Source: an uncultured Bacteroidota bacterium (GTDB lineage: Bacteria; Bacteroidota; Bacteroidia; Chitinophagales; Chitinophagaceae). Taken from it: a DNA stretch of 12,834 nt. This document shows, piece after piece, positions 1-7,491 of this stretch (position 1 is its first letter; each line of letters opens with the position of its first letter). Both the position numbers and the translations under genes were made by a program. The DNA lies in NCBI GenBank assembly GCA_903906615.1, contig CAIVKT010000491.1:1-12834 (forward strand). The letters run 5' to 3'. The notes beneath the pieces are model-generated. The model had not been told where the DNA came from. It did no database searches and saw only the letters and a program-made list of their open reading frames with translations.

Positions 1-2
1 AC

Positions 3-18
3 GCCCCAAAATCGGGGC
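3..18. terminator. Short GC-rich hairpin at the left edge, possible terminator
   Basis: GCCCC (3-7) and GGGGC (14-18) form a perfect 5-bp stem around a 6-base loop. The sequence after it on the + strand (AAAGTTTG) is only weakly T-rich. It could be the terminator of a gene to the left of the window, or part of the repeat cluster that follows. The window edge prevents a firmer call. Confidence 0.3.
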
Positions 19-85
19 AAAGTTTGTCTGAACTATGATCAGAACTGATTTGGGTGAAAACTATGATTTCTCTTGCTATTTTGCT

Positions 86-137
86 CTGCGCGAACCGAAG
101 AGTCTCCCGCAGAAAAAGCGGGAAGACTCTTCGGGGA
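86..137. repeat. Palindromic repeat, copy 1 (strong hairpin)
   Basis: This 52-base unit starts CTGCGCGAACCGAAGAG and ends CTTCGGGGA. Its core is a hairpin: left arm 95-110 (CCGAAGAGTCTCCCGC), A-rich loop 111-117 (AGAAAAA), right arm 118-134 (GCGGGAAGACTCTTCGG). The arms pair over 16 bp with a single bulged base. A second copy lies at 263-315. Comparing the two gives 5 mismatches and one 1-base gap over 53 aligned positions. The intergenic position, the strong palindrome and the A-rich loop suggest a dispersed REP-like or MITE-like element. That class is inference; the repeat and its folding are seen directly. Confidence 0.75.
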
Positions 138-262
138 CACAATAGATTAGAAAGTCTTGTTTCCATTTTTTCCATATTGTTTCATACTATGCCAACTCCG
201 ACCAGTCATCGTTTGCAACGAGGATTCGCTGCCATGGTGGTTATAACGCCTTGTTGTCTGTC

Positions 263-315
263 CTGCGCGAGCCGAAGAGTTTCGCGCAGAAAAAAGCGGT
301 AAGACCCTTCGGGGA
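263..315. repeat. Palindromic repeat, copy 2 (decayed hairpin)
   Basis: This 53-base unit matches the copy at 86-137 in the same orientation, with 47 of 53 aligned positions identical. Its arms (272-287 and 296-312) still pair at the outer CCGAAG/CTTCGG, but the inner stem carries several mismatches, so the hairpin is weaker than in copy 1. The loop has one extra A. After the unit both copies are followed by a loosely similar A-rich stretch ending GATT, so the full element may extend about 12 bases further. The decay of one arm suggests no strong selection on this copy. Confidence 0.7.
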
Positions 316-409
316 AGCAAAATTGATTTCTACATTCTTCCTTGTTTATGAACGTAATATTAGCATAAATATTTTACTTAAATATTAACTTATTCTTATT
401 GTGGTGCAT

Positions 410-428
410 TAGGTTGATAATGAACCTA
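410..428. promoter_or_regulatory. Inverted repeat overlapping the upstream promoter region of panD (candidate operator)
   Basis: TAGGTT (410-415) and AACCTA (423-428) form a perfect 6-bp inverted repeat around a 7-base centre. It ends 14 bases before the TAnnTTTG element at 443-450 and covers the only nearby TTG (414-416) that could act as the -33 element. A repressor or activator bound here could control panD. No known regulator motif is recognised, and a 6-bp palindrome in AT-rich DNA can arise by chance. Confidence 0.3.
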
Positions 429-442
429 TCAGCCCAAAAACG

Positions 443-450
443 TAACTTTG
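443..450 (+). promoter_or_regulatory. Bacteroidota -7 promoter element (TAACTTTG) for the panD operon
   Basis: TAACTTTG matches the Bacteroidota -7 consensus TAnnTTTG at every fixed position. It lies only 7 bases before the panD ATG, so the transcript would begin at or within a few bases of the start codon. The only nearby TTG that could serve as the -33 element is at 414-416, which gives a 26-base spacer, longer than the usual 17-23. The -7 element is convincing by sequence; the -33 element is weak. Confidence 0.55.
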
Positions 451-457
451 CGCCGCT

Positions 458-802
458 ATGCAAATAGAAGTACTGAAATCGAAGATACACAGGGTAAAGA
501 TAACGGAGGCCAACCTCCATTATGTAGGCAGCATCACCATAGACGAAGACCTGATGGACGCGGCCAATATGATAGAGAATGAGAAGGTGCATGTGCTGGA
601 TATAGAGAACGGCAACCGCCTGGAAACGTATATCATAAAAGGCACCCGTGGCAGCGGCATGATCTGTATGAATGGCCCTGCTGCCCATAAGATAGCCGTA
701 GGCGATACCGTGATCATAGTATCTTATGCCATCATGGATTTTGAAGAAGCTAAGATGCACAAACCGATCATCATCTTCCCGAAAGAGAATAATAGCTTGT
801 AA
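458..802 (+). CDS. panD: Aspartate 1-decarboxylase (pyruvoyl-dependent)
   Basis: PanD converts L-aspartate to beta-alanine and CO2, supplying the beta-alanine half of pantothenate (vitamin B5) and hence coenzyme A; it is cytosolic. The 114-residue product has the usual length of the family proenzyme. It keeps the self-cleavage site Gly24-Ser25 (in HYVGSITID), where Ser25 becomes the N-terminal pyruvoyl group of the alpha chain. It also keeps the family's active-site residues Lys9, Arg54 and Tyr58. The ATG at 458 places these at their standard numbering, so the start is secure. There is no Shine-Dalgarno sequence, and the promoter element ends 7 bases upstream. The gene heads an operon with the flippase-like gene (19-base gap) and rfaE2. 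Confidence 0.96.
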   Translation: MQIEVLKSKIHRVKITEANLHYVGSITIDEDLMDAANMIENEKVHVLDIENGNRLETYIIKGTRGSGMICMNGPAAHKIAVGDTVIIVSYAIMDFEEAKMHKPIIIFPKENNSL

Positions 803-821
803 TGCCTATCTTTATAGACTT

Positions 822-1841
822 ATGAAAAAAGCCCTGGTAACGATATTACAGTATGTACTCTTCCTCGGGCTGGGGATATGGATCGTGTACCATATGCTGC
901 ACGAGCTCAAGCCCACGCAGAAGGATGAACTGGTGAGCGCTATTGAGAGCATCAACGCATGGTACCTCATACCTATTTTCATTGCGGGCTTTTTCTCTCA
1001 TTTCTTCAGGGCGCTGCGGTGGCGCTACCTGCTGGAGACTATGGACATGAAGCCCTCTGTATTGAACACAACTTTTGCCGTAATGATAGGCTACATCACC
1101 AACCTGGTGTTGCCCAGGGCGGGTGAGGTGGCCAAGTGTACTGTACTGGCCAAGTATGAGAAGCTGCCTGCCCATAAAATGATAGGTACAATAGTAGCAG
1201 AGCGTGCGTTCGATATACTATGCCTCATCATCATAGCCATTATAGCGCTGATCCTGCAGCTCAGCTTTATAGGTGAGCATGTAGTTCACAAACTACACTC
1301 GTTCATGAATAATTTGCATGAGCATGAAGTCACTTTATTCATAGTGGTCGGTGTAATCGCTGCGTTGATCATTGCCGGTATAGTAGTATACCGTATGCAC
1401 CGGGAAACCAAAGTAGGCCGTATCATGAAGGAAATGAGCCACGGTGTGCTGTCTATCATACACATGAAGAAGCGCTGGGAGTTCCTGGGATATACTGTGC
1501 TGATATGGATGATGTACCTGCTGGAATTGTACATAGGTCTCAAGAGCCTGCCGAATACACATCACCTCAGCATATTGGCTGCCCTGGTAGTTTTGGTATA
1601 TGGCAGTGTAGGCATGATAGTAACGCCGGGTGGTATTGGACTATATACTTATCTAGTAGCCCAGATACTGGAGAGTGTCTATGCTATCAATCGTGTGCCT
1701 GCGCAAGCCTTTGGCTGGATAGCGTGGGCGGTGCAAACCGGGCTCATTATCATATTAGGGGTACTTTCTCTTTTATTTATTCACCCTTACAACAAAAAAA
1801 GAGATGCACAAGCTGGATTGGATACAGCACAGGATATATAA
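822..1841 (+). CDS. Flippase-like integral membrane protein (UPF0104 / lysylphosphatidylglycerol synthase TM-domain family)
   Basis: The product has 339 residues and is almost entirely membrane-embedded. Hydrophobic segments lie near residues 5-25, 45-63, 85-97, 126-150, 171-192, 218-240, 249-270 and 300-320. Two conserved stretches of the family are visible: the NLVLPRAGE segment at 94-102, followed by an AERAFD motif (125-130), and the glycine-rich [10 protein letters not shown] at 268-277. This is the TIGR00374 / UPF0104 membrane domain, which in MprF moves lysyl-phosphatidylglycerol across the membrane. No soluble aminoacyl-transferase domain is present, so the protein may be a lipid flippase, but its substrate is unknown. 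The open frame extends back to 726 inside panD; I prefer the ATG at 822 ([10 protein letters not shown]) because it leaves panD intact and starts just before the first membrane helix. It overlaps rfaE2 by 38 bases. Confidence 0.85.
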   Translation: MKKALVTILQYVLFLGLGIWIVYHMLHELKPTQKDELVSAIESINAWYLIPIFIAGFFSHFFRALRWRYLLETMDMKPSVLNTTFAVMIGYITNLVLPRAGEVAKCTVLAKYEKLPAHKMIGTIVAERAFDILCLIIIAIIALILQLSFIGEHVVHKLHSFMNNLHEHEVTLFIVVGVIAALIIAGIVVYRMHRETKVGRIMKEMSHGVLSIIHMKKRWEFLGYTVLIWMMYLLELYIGLKSLPNTHHLSILAALVVLVYGSVGMIVTPGGIGLYTYLVAQILESVYAINRVPAQAFGWIAWAVQTGLIIILGVLSLLFIHPYNKKRDAQAGLDTAQDI

Positions 1842-2295
1842 TCGCGAGCAGCTGGCCCGTGAGTGTAATATATGGCGCGGCGCAGGCAAAAAGATCGTTT
1901 TCACCAACGGTTGCTTTGATATACTGCACCATGGTCACCTGGACCTGCTGGCGCGTGCCGCGAGCGAAGGCAACATCCTTATAGTGGGTCTGAACACCGA
2001 TGCCTCGGTGCGCCGCCTGAAGGGGCCGGAACGCCCGGTGACCAACGAGGAGGACAGGGCCTTCCAGGTAGCATCCTTGCTTTGCGTGGATGCCGTATGC
2101 CTCTTTGACGAAGACACCCCCGAAGAACTCATAAAGGCCCTGAAGCCTGATGTGCTGGTAAAAGGCGGAGATTATACGATAGACAAAATAGTAGGCGCCG
2201 ACTTTGTGCAGCAAAATGGTGGCCGTGTAGCAATAATTCCATTTGTACAGGGGTATTCTACTACTTCAATCATCAGCAAGATAAAGGGGCTTTGA
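1804..2295 (+). CDS. rfaE2: D-glycero-beta-D-manno-heptose 1-phosphate adenylyltransferase
   Basis: This cytosolic nucleotidyltransferase joins heptose 1-phosphate to AMP from ATP, giving ADP-heptose for the lipopolysaccharide inner core. The 163-residue protein corresponds to the C-terminal half of E. coli HldE, here as a stand-alone enzyme with no fused kinase domain. The nucleotide-binding motif [12 protein letters not shown] spans residues 34-45, with the HxGH signature at 42-45. Further family segments are [13 protein letters not shown] (62-74), the LVKGGDY segment (118-124) and YSTTSII near the C-terminus (151-157, the ISSTxxI-type motif). The ATG at 1804 is the only good start and lies 38 bases inside the preceding gene, which implies translational coupling. 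The separate heptose kinase and epimerase genes are not in this window. Confidence 0.93.
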   Translation: MHKLDWIQHRIYNREQLARECNIWRGAGKKIVFTNGCFDILHHGHLDLLARAASEGNILIVGLNTDASVRRLKGPERPVTNEEDRAFQVASLLCVDAVCLFDEDTPEELIKALKPDVLVKGGDYTIDKIVGADFVQQNGGRVAIIPFVQGYSTTSIISKIKGL

Positions 2296-2450
2296 TCTAA
2301 AGCCGTTAGTGCTGGTATGGGGTCTCTTATTTTGGCATAGTATTTATGTAAGTAGTTGTGATTCAAAAGAGTAGCTTTCTCACTATTAAGAAATTATGAA
2401 CTCCTGCTATTACGTGCGTAAAGGTGTATTTTTAGCCATTAATTGTATTC

Positions 2451-4528
2451 ATGCTAAAAGGTAAACAAACTATAGTCAGGGACCTTAGCTGGCTGGCATT
2501 TAACGCCCGTGTGCTACAGGAAGCCATGGACGGAACCAATCATATACACGACAGGCTGCGCTTTCTCGGTATCTTCTCCAACAACCTGGATGAGTTTTTC
2601 AGGGTGCGGGTGGCGGCCCTCAATAAGATGGTGCTGCTGGGCAAGGCGGCCAAGATGCACCTGGAGGCCAACCCCGATAAGATACTGAAGAAGATACAAC
2701 AGACCGTGATCACGCAGCAGGCTGAGTTTGATGCTACCTATCTCGACATCATCAAGGAGCTGGAGCGGAGGAGGATATTCATCAAGAATGAAAAGCAACT
2801 TTCTAAAAAGCAGAAGGAATTTGTAACGCACTACTTTGAAGAGAAGGTGCGGACGCAGATCATCCCGCTGATGATAGAGTCTATACCGCACATCCCGCTA
2901 TTAAGGGATAAATCAATATATCTGGCGTGCGTGGTGGGCAGCAAGAAGGATGCTATGGCGCAGCGCTACGCGCTGATAGAGATACCTACCAAGATATTGC
3001 CCCGCTTTGTGATACTGCCATCGGAAGAAGGCGGCAGTGTAGACATCATACTGCTGGAAGACATCATCAGGCAGAACCTGCCGGTACTGTTTGCGCCGTT
3101 TGGTTATGATCGTTTCCTGGGGTACATCATCAAGGTGACGAGGGATGCCGAGCTGGAGATAGACAATGACGTGAACACCAACCTGATAGACGAGCTGGAA
3201 AAGGGCTTAAAGAACCGTAAGAAGGGCCGCGCGACAAGATTTGTGTACGACAGGCAGATAGACCCTACCTTGCTCAACTACCTGACCAAAAGGCTGGGGC
3301 TGACCAAGAAGGACAACCTGATACCCGGCGGGCGCATACACAACTTTAAGGATTTTATAGATTTTCCATCTACCATATTTGGCGACCTGCGGCCAAGGCC
3401 CGCGCCATTTGTGCACCCCCTGCTACAGCAGCCCTGCCGTATAATGGATGTGATAGAGAAGAAGGATGTGATGCTGCATTTCCGTACCATTCCTTTGATT
3501 CGGTGATAGACCTGATACGCGAGGCGGCCATAGACCCTTTTGTACAGAGCATACGCATTACGTGCTACCGCCTGGCCAAGAACTCGAAGATAGTGAACGC
3601 GCTGATCAATGCTGTGCGCAATGGCAAGGACGTGACCGTGGTGCTGGAACTGCGGGCCCGCTTTGATGAAGAAGCCAATATGCGCTGGAAGGAACAGCTG
3701 GAAGAAGAGGGCGTTAAGGTACTGCTGGGCATACATGGCATGAAGGTACATGCCAAGATATGCGTGATCAAGAAGCGGGAGTTTAACCGCACCAAGCAAT
3801 ATGCTTTTGTATCTACAGGCAACCTGAATGAGAACACCGCCAGGTACTATGGCGACCACTGCCTGCTCACAACAGACAGGAGAATCATAGCCGACATCAA
3901 CCGGGTATTTGACCATATAGAGTTCCCGTTGAAGAAAACAGCTGACCTGAAAAACTGCAAGGTGCTGCCTGTATCGCCGGTAAGTATGCGCCGGGTATTT
4001 ATGACGCACCTGAATACAGAGATACGCACCGCGAAAAAAAAGAAGCCTGCATCGGTTGTCATCAATCTGAACAGCCTGGTGGATAATATGCTGATAGAGA
4101 AGATGTATGATGCCGCCAAGGCAGGCGTAGAGATCAACCTGATCATCAGGGGTATCTGCTGCGCTTATACAGGGCATAAAATGTTCAAGGGGCATATGCA
4201 CGCTATAAGCGTGATAGACGATTACCTGGAACATGCAAGGGTATTCATCTTCAACAGCGGTAAGGAGCCTGCCGTGTACATATCATCGGCGGACTGGATG
4301 GTGCGTAACCTGGACCATCGTATAGAGGTTGCCTGCCCGGTATTTGATAAGGGTATTAAACAGGAATTGACAGATATTTTAAATATTCAGCTTGCCGAGA
4401 ACGTGAAAGGGCGTATCTTAGATAATGAACAGAACAACTTTTATGTGCAGCGGGCTGCACAGCAAACAGAAGTTCGTTCGCAAGAGGCTATTTATAAATA
4501 CTTACGCAGCAAAAGCTATAAAGATTGA
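2451..4528 (+). pseudogene. ppk1: Polyphosphate kinase 1, interrupted by a single-base frameshift
   Basis: Ppk1 reversibly transfers the ATP gamma-phosphate to inorganic polyphosphate. The reading frame is broken: 2451-3506 encodes the N-terminal 344 family-like residues and then stops, and the rest continues in another frame to 4528. One extra C at 3482/3483 would restore the conserved HFPYHSF segment and give a 692-residue protein, close to E. coli Ppk (688). Visible family features are RDLSWLAFNARVL (residues 10-22), the FLGIFSNNLDEFF segment (38-50), RARFDEEAN after the break, the phospho-acceptor His in MKVHAK (codon at 3749; residue 434 in the restored numbering, matching E. coli His435), the second conserved His in YLEHARV (about 595) and SSADWMVRNLDHRIE. 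Because both halves are otherwise well conserved, this may be a sequencing error or a very recent mutation rather than an old pseudogene. The stop overlaps the start of ppx. Confidence 0.93.
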
Positions 4529-5430
4529 TACTAGCGGCTATTGATATTGGCTCTAACGCGGCCAGGTTGCTCATTTCTGAGACATCAGTTTATAAAGACG
4601 GTACGGTTGACTTTACCAAGCTGAGCCTGCTGCGCATACCGCTGCGACTGGGCTTTGACGTGTTCGACAAAGGCTATGTGACCGAAGAGAAGAAGAAAAA
4701 GCTGATAGAGACATTAAAGGCTTACAAGCTGATGATGAACATATACAATGTGCAGGCGCTGAAAGCATGTGCCACATCGGCGATGAGGGATGCCACCAAT
4801 GGCAGGGAGATACTGGACGACATACTGAAAGAAACCGGGCTGAAGGTAGACATCATTACCGGCAGCGAGGAAGCCAACATCATTTATGAAACACATATAG
4901 CCGAGAAGCTAAGCGAGAATAAGTCTTACCTGTATATAGATGTGGGCGGCGGCAGTACAGAGGTGACGCTGTTCTCCAAGAATCACACTATTTTCAAAGA
5001 GTCGTTCAACATAGGCACCATACGTATGCTGCACAATAAGGTGACCGATGAGCAGTGGGAGCATATGAAGTGGTACATCAAAATATATGCCCGCGATCAC
5101 CAGCCGCTGGAGGCCATAGGCACGGGTGGCAACATCAATAAGATATTCTCGATCTCCAAGCGCAAGGAGGGCAAGCCGCTGACCATAGACCTGCTGAAAG
5201 ACTATTATAAAGAACTAAGCTATACGCCGCTCGAAGAGCGTAAGCATCTTTACCAGTTCAGGGACGACCGCGCAGATGTGATCGTGCCGGCATTGCAGCT
5301 ATACATCTCCATCATGCGCTGGGCGCAGGCTGATGAGATATATGTGCCTAAAATAGGCCTGGCCGATGGCCTGATCAAAATACTGTATAGCGAAGAACTG
5401 GCCCGCAACGCGGAAAGCGCAACGAAATAG
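4525..5430 (+). CDS. ppx: Exopolyphosphatase (Ppx/GppA family)
   Basis: Ppx/GppA phosphatases release terminal phosphate from polyphosphate, or act on pppGpp; pairing with ppk1 favours polyphosphate. The 301-residue protein has the two-part ASKHA ATPase-like fold. Motifs seen are DIGSNAARL (7-15), ATSAMRDATNG (83-93), TGSEEANIIY (112-121), the phosphate-binding DVGGGSTE (139-146), GTGGNINKI (199-207) and DRADVIVPA (258-266). It lacks the C-terminal HD-like extension of E. coli Ppx, so it is the short form. The start is TTG at 4525: an in-frame TAA at 4519-4521 blocks anything further upstream, and DIGSN begins only six codons downstream. TTGA overlaps the ppk1 stop by 4 bases, suggesting translational coupling. 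Confidence 0.92.
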   Translation: MILAAIDIGSNAARLLISETSVYKDGTVDFTKLSLLRIPLRLGFDVFDKGYVTEEKKKKLIETLKAYKLMMNIYNVQALKACATSAMRDATNGREILDDILKETGLKVDIITGSEEANIIYETHIAEKLSENKSYLYIDVGGGSTEVTLFSKNHTIFKESFNIGTIRMLHNKVTDEQWEHMKWYIKIYARDHQPLEAIGTGGNINKIFSISKRKEGKPLTIDLLKDYYKELSYTPLEERKHLYQFRDDRADVIVPALQLYISIMRWAQADEIYVPKIGLADGLIKILYSEELARNAESATK

Positions 5431-5445
5431 TTCAGCCATTGAATC

Positions 5446-7389
5446 TTACCAATGCACCAGCTTGATGCTGTCTGTAGCGCTATCACCTACCTTTAAGAAG
5501 TAGTTGCCTGCGGGCAGGTGATCGCCGGGTATAACGGTTGTTGTCTTCGCAGTTTTTCCTTTCCACAGCACTTTACCGCTCACATCAGTAAGTGTGAGGC
5601 TGGTGTTCTCTGCTACCTGCTCTATCTGCCAATGGTTCTTGGATGGGTTGGGAAATACTTTTACATTTTGCCTGTATATACTGCCTGTGCCTGCGGTGGC
5701 ATAGGGCGCTAAAGTAGTATCCTGCTTAATGGCAGTGGTGAGTTTGCACAACGTCCACAGATCAGGGTTGAGTAGTACGGAGGCCACAGTTGGCGACCAG
5801 TTGAAGGTATATATCTGTGTGTCGAGACTGTTGTATATCTGCATGATAGTATCGGCAGTAGCAGCGTGCAATTGCAGTTCTAACGCTGTGTTGAAGTGTG
5901 TGGGGGTGGCAGTGCACGAGGGCGTTTGAATGAGCTTTACCACCACTACGCTACCCACCTGGTCCCAGGTGATGGTGTACTTAGGATATCCCTTCCCATA
6001 CACCCATTGGTTAAAGAATGTATCAAGGCTGAAGCCGTAAGCGGCCTCGGCAATAGCTTGCAGGTTGGCGGTATTGGCATTACCGAACGAGTAGGTTTGC
6101 TGGTAGGTGCGCAATACCTGGAAGAACAAGCTATCTGTGGGTGCGATATAGCGCAGCATATTGATCACGGCCTGACCTTTGGCATATACTGTATTCTGGT
6201 TAAAGAGCGTGGTGGCCGAAGAGGTGTCGGTAACAAAGAGCTCGCCACAGGCGGAACTCAATGCCTGGTTGAGTAGTGTTTGCCTGTGGGCTTTGGCAGC
6301 AGCAGCCCCCCAGAAATGGTTGAAGAACAAAGACTCTGAAAAAGTAGCGAATCCTTCGCTGAGCCATACGTCGCCCCAATCGGCATAAGATACATGATCG
6401 CCAAACCATTGGTGACACAGCTCGTGGGCTATGATGTAGGTATTGGGTACGCCTATAGTGGTCATGGTCTGGTTCTCCATGCCTCCCGGAAGGTTGGTAT
6501 AGCATACGCCATATTTCTCCTGCCAGAACGGATACCTGCCAAACAGCGTAGAGAAGTAATCTACTATCTGGCCAATGCTGTCGAAGTTGGCTTTGTATGC
6601 AGGATTGAAGGTGGCCGTGTCCATAAAGAAGTTCTGTATGAGCATAGAGTCTGTGCTGCCGGTAAAGTGCAGGTAGGACTTATACTCAGCGTAGCGGGCT
6701 ACTGCTATAGATACGAGGTAGTATGTGATAGGGTAATGTGTTTGCCAGTGAAAAGTAGAGTAGCCGGGAGCTGATGAAGTGTCTACACTTAGCAGTACGC
6801 CATTACTGCCATCCATCACGCCGCGGGGTACTGTTACGAGCATATCCACGGAGTCTATCTTATCATCAACAGATTGTTTGCAGGGCCACCAGTTGAGGGC
6901 CACCCACGGATCGCTGATGGTGTAGAGCATATGCGTGCCGTGGGCAGTAGTATCGTGGGTGACGCCATTAAAGAAGCCACTGCCGGAAGGTGGTGTGCCA
7001 TGATACCATACGCGTGCCGTAAACAGGCTGCCAAGCGATAAAGGAGCGAGTAAAGTAATGGTGCGTATATGCCCCGCCGATACAGTAACCGGTAATACAT
7101 GGCCGTTAATGGCGGCAGAGTCTATGTGCATAGTAGTATCCAGCTCAAAGACGTAAGTGGCCATACTTGCTGTCAGTACCTGTGCTGTGGTAGATACATC
7201 GCCTATGATGTAGGTGGAGGTATCTGTGAGGTGGAGATTCAGCTTCAGGTATTTAATATCATAGTTCTCTTCCCCAGGGTCAGATAGTGTGGTGCGGGCG
7301 GCTTTGTGCCTGCCGGGGAGCGGAAATGCGGCGTAGGTATTAGCTGCAAGTAGCAGGATAATTAAGGATAAAAATAATTTGAATTTCAT
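5446..7389 (-). CDS. Secreted M1-family zinc metallopeptidase with T9SS type A sorting domain
   Basis: The 647-residue protein begins with a signal peptide (about residues 1-20, ending NTYA). An aminopeptidase N-like N-terminal beta domain is followed by a thermolysin-type catalytic domain. The M1 substrate-binding GxMEN motif appears as GGMEN (302-306). The zinc site is HELCH (322-326) with the third ligand Glu345 exactly 18 residues later. Glu323 is the expected catalytic base, and the conserved M1 Tyr is probably Tyr402 in VYAKG. The tail from about 577 (VKVFPNPSKN, ending IKLVHW) is a T9SS type A sorting domain, so the enzyme is predicted to be exported and surface-attached or released. 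The open frame extends to 7545, but ATG at 7389 directly precedes a clean signal peptide and avoids overlap with the divergent gene. The stop lies 15 bases from the stop of ppx. Confidence 0.92.
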   Translation of the reverse strand: MKFKLFLSLIILLLAANTYAAFPLPGRHKAARTTLSDPGEENYDIKYLKLNLHLTDTSTYIIGDVSTTAQVLTASMATYVFELDTTMHIDSAAINGHVLPVTVSAGHIRTITLLAPLSLGSLFTARVWYHGTPPSGSGFFNGVTHDTTAHGTHMLYTISDPWVALNWWPCKQSVDDKIDSVDMLVTVPRGVMDGSNGVLLSVDTSSAPGYSTFHWQTHYPITYYLVSIAVARYAEYKSYLHFTGSTDSMLIQNFFMDTATFNPAYKANFDSIGQIVDYFSTLFGRYPFWQEKYGVCYTNLPGGMENQTMTTIGVPNTYIIAHELCHQWFGDHVSYADWGDVWLSEGFATFSESLFFNHFWGAAAAKAHRQTLLNQALSSACGELFVTDTSSATTLFNQNTVYAKGQAVINMLRYIAPTDSLFFQVLRTYQQTYSFGNANTANLQAIAEAAYGFSLDTFFNQWVYGKGYPKYTITWDQVGSVVVVKLIQTPSCTATPTHFNTALELQLHAATADTIMQIYNSLDTQIYTFNWSPTVASVLLNPDLWTLCKLTTAIKQDTTLAPYATAGTGSIYRQNVKVFPNPSKNHWQIEQVAENTSLTLTDVSGKVLWKGKTAKTTTVIPGDHLPAGNYFLKVGDSATDSIKLVHW

Positions 7390-7491
7390 AAAATAGCGTA
7401 TCTTGTAAATAGTGTTTAGAACGATAATCATTAAAATAGTATATCCATTGATAAAATTAAACAATATTATTAACAAGTAAACTATTTCTGT

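Larger units (their letters stand above)
1..457. other. Non-coding left-end region with repeats and the panD promoter
   Basis: No convincing gene lies in this 457-base stretch. The only long open frame (54-302, + strand) runs through both palindromic repeats, is rich in Arg/Lys/Ser where it crosses them, and has no recognisable domain. From left to right the region holds a short GC-rich hairpin (3-18), the word AACTATGAT twice (31-39 and 59-67), two copies of a palindromic repeat (86-137 and 263-315), an AT-rich stretch (about 330-400), an inverted repeat (410-428) and a TAnnTTTG promoter element (443-450). panC often precedes panD in Bacteroidota, but it is not present here, so panD appears to head its own transcript. 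Confidence 0.6.

Noticed and set aside
54..302. 82-codon open frame spanning both palindromic repeats
   Set aside because: Its coding sequence is mostly repeat DNA, it repeats RRVSRRK because the underlying DNA is duplicated, and it has no recognisable domain; more likely non-coding.
86..315. Possible CRISPR array
   Set aside because: Only two units of 52-53 bp, 125 bp apart, each itself a long hairpin with internal decay; no regular spacers and no cas genes.
726..821. Longer flippase-like protein starting inside panD
   Set aside because: The extra 32 residues are an out-of-frame reading of panD with no hydrophobic or conserved character; the ATG at 822 gives a clean first helix.
1777..2214. 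Minus-strand open frame opposite rfaE2, and smaller ones opposite the flippase-like gene
   Set aside because: Shadow frames of well-recognised genes; no motif and no start signal.
2427..2434. TATTTTTA as a promoter element for ppk1
   Set aside because: It lacks the final G of TAnnTTTG and has no TTG 17-23 bases upstream.
3278..4234. Long minus-strand open frame (318 codons) opposite ppk1
   Set aside because: It lies wholly antisense to conserved Ppk1 sequence, is rich in His/Tyr/Cys in a way typical of reverse-frame translation, and shows no domain.
5896..6774. Several + strand open frames inside the M1 peptidase gene
   Set aside because: They are antisense to the GGMEN and HELCH-containing coding region and have no recognisable motif.
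7483..7490. TATTTCTG as a promoter element for the propeller gene
   Set aside because: One mismatch to TAnnTTTG, no TTG at suitable spacing and only one base before the ATG; too weak to list as a feature.
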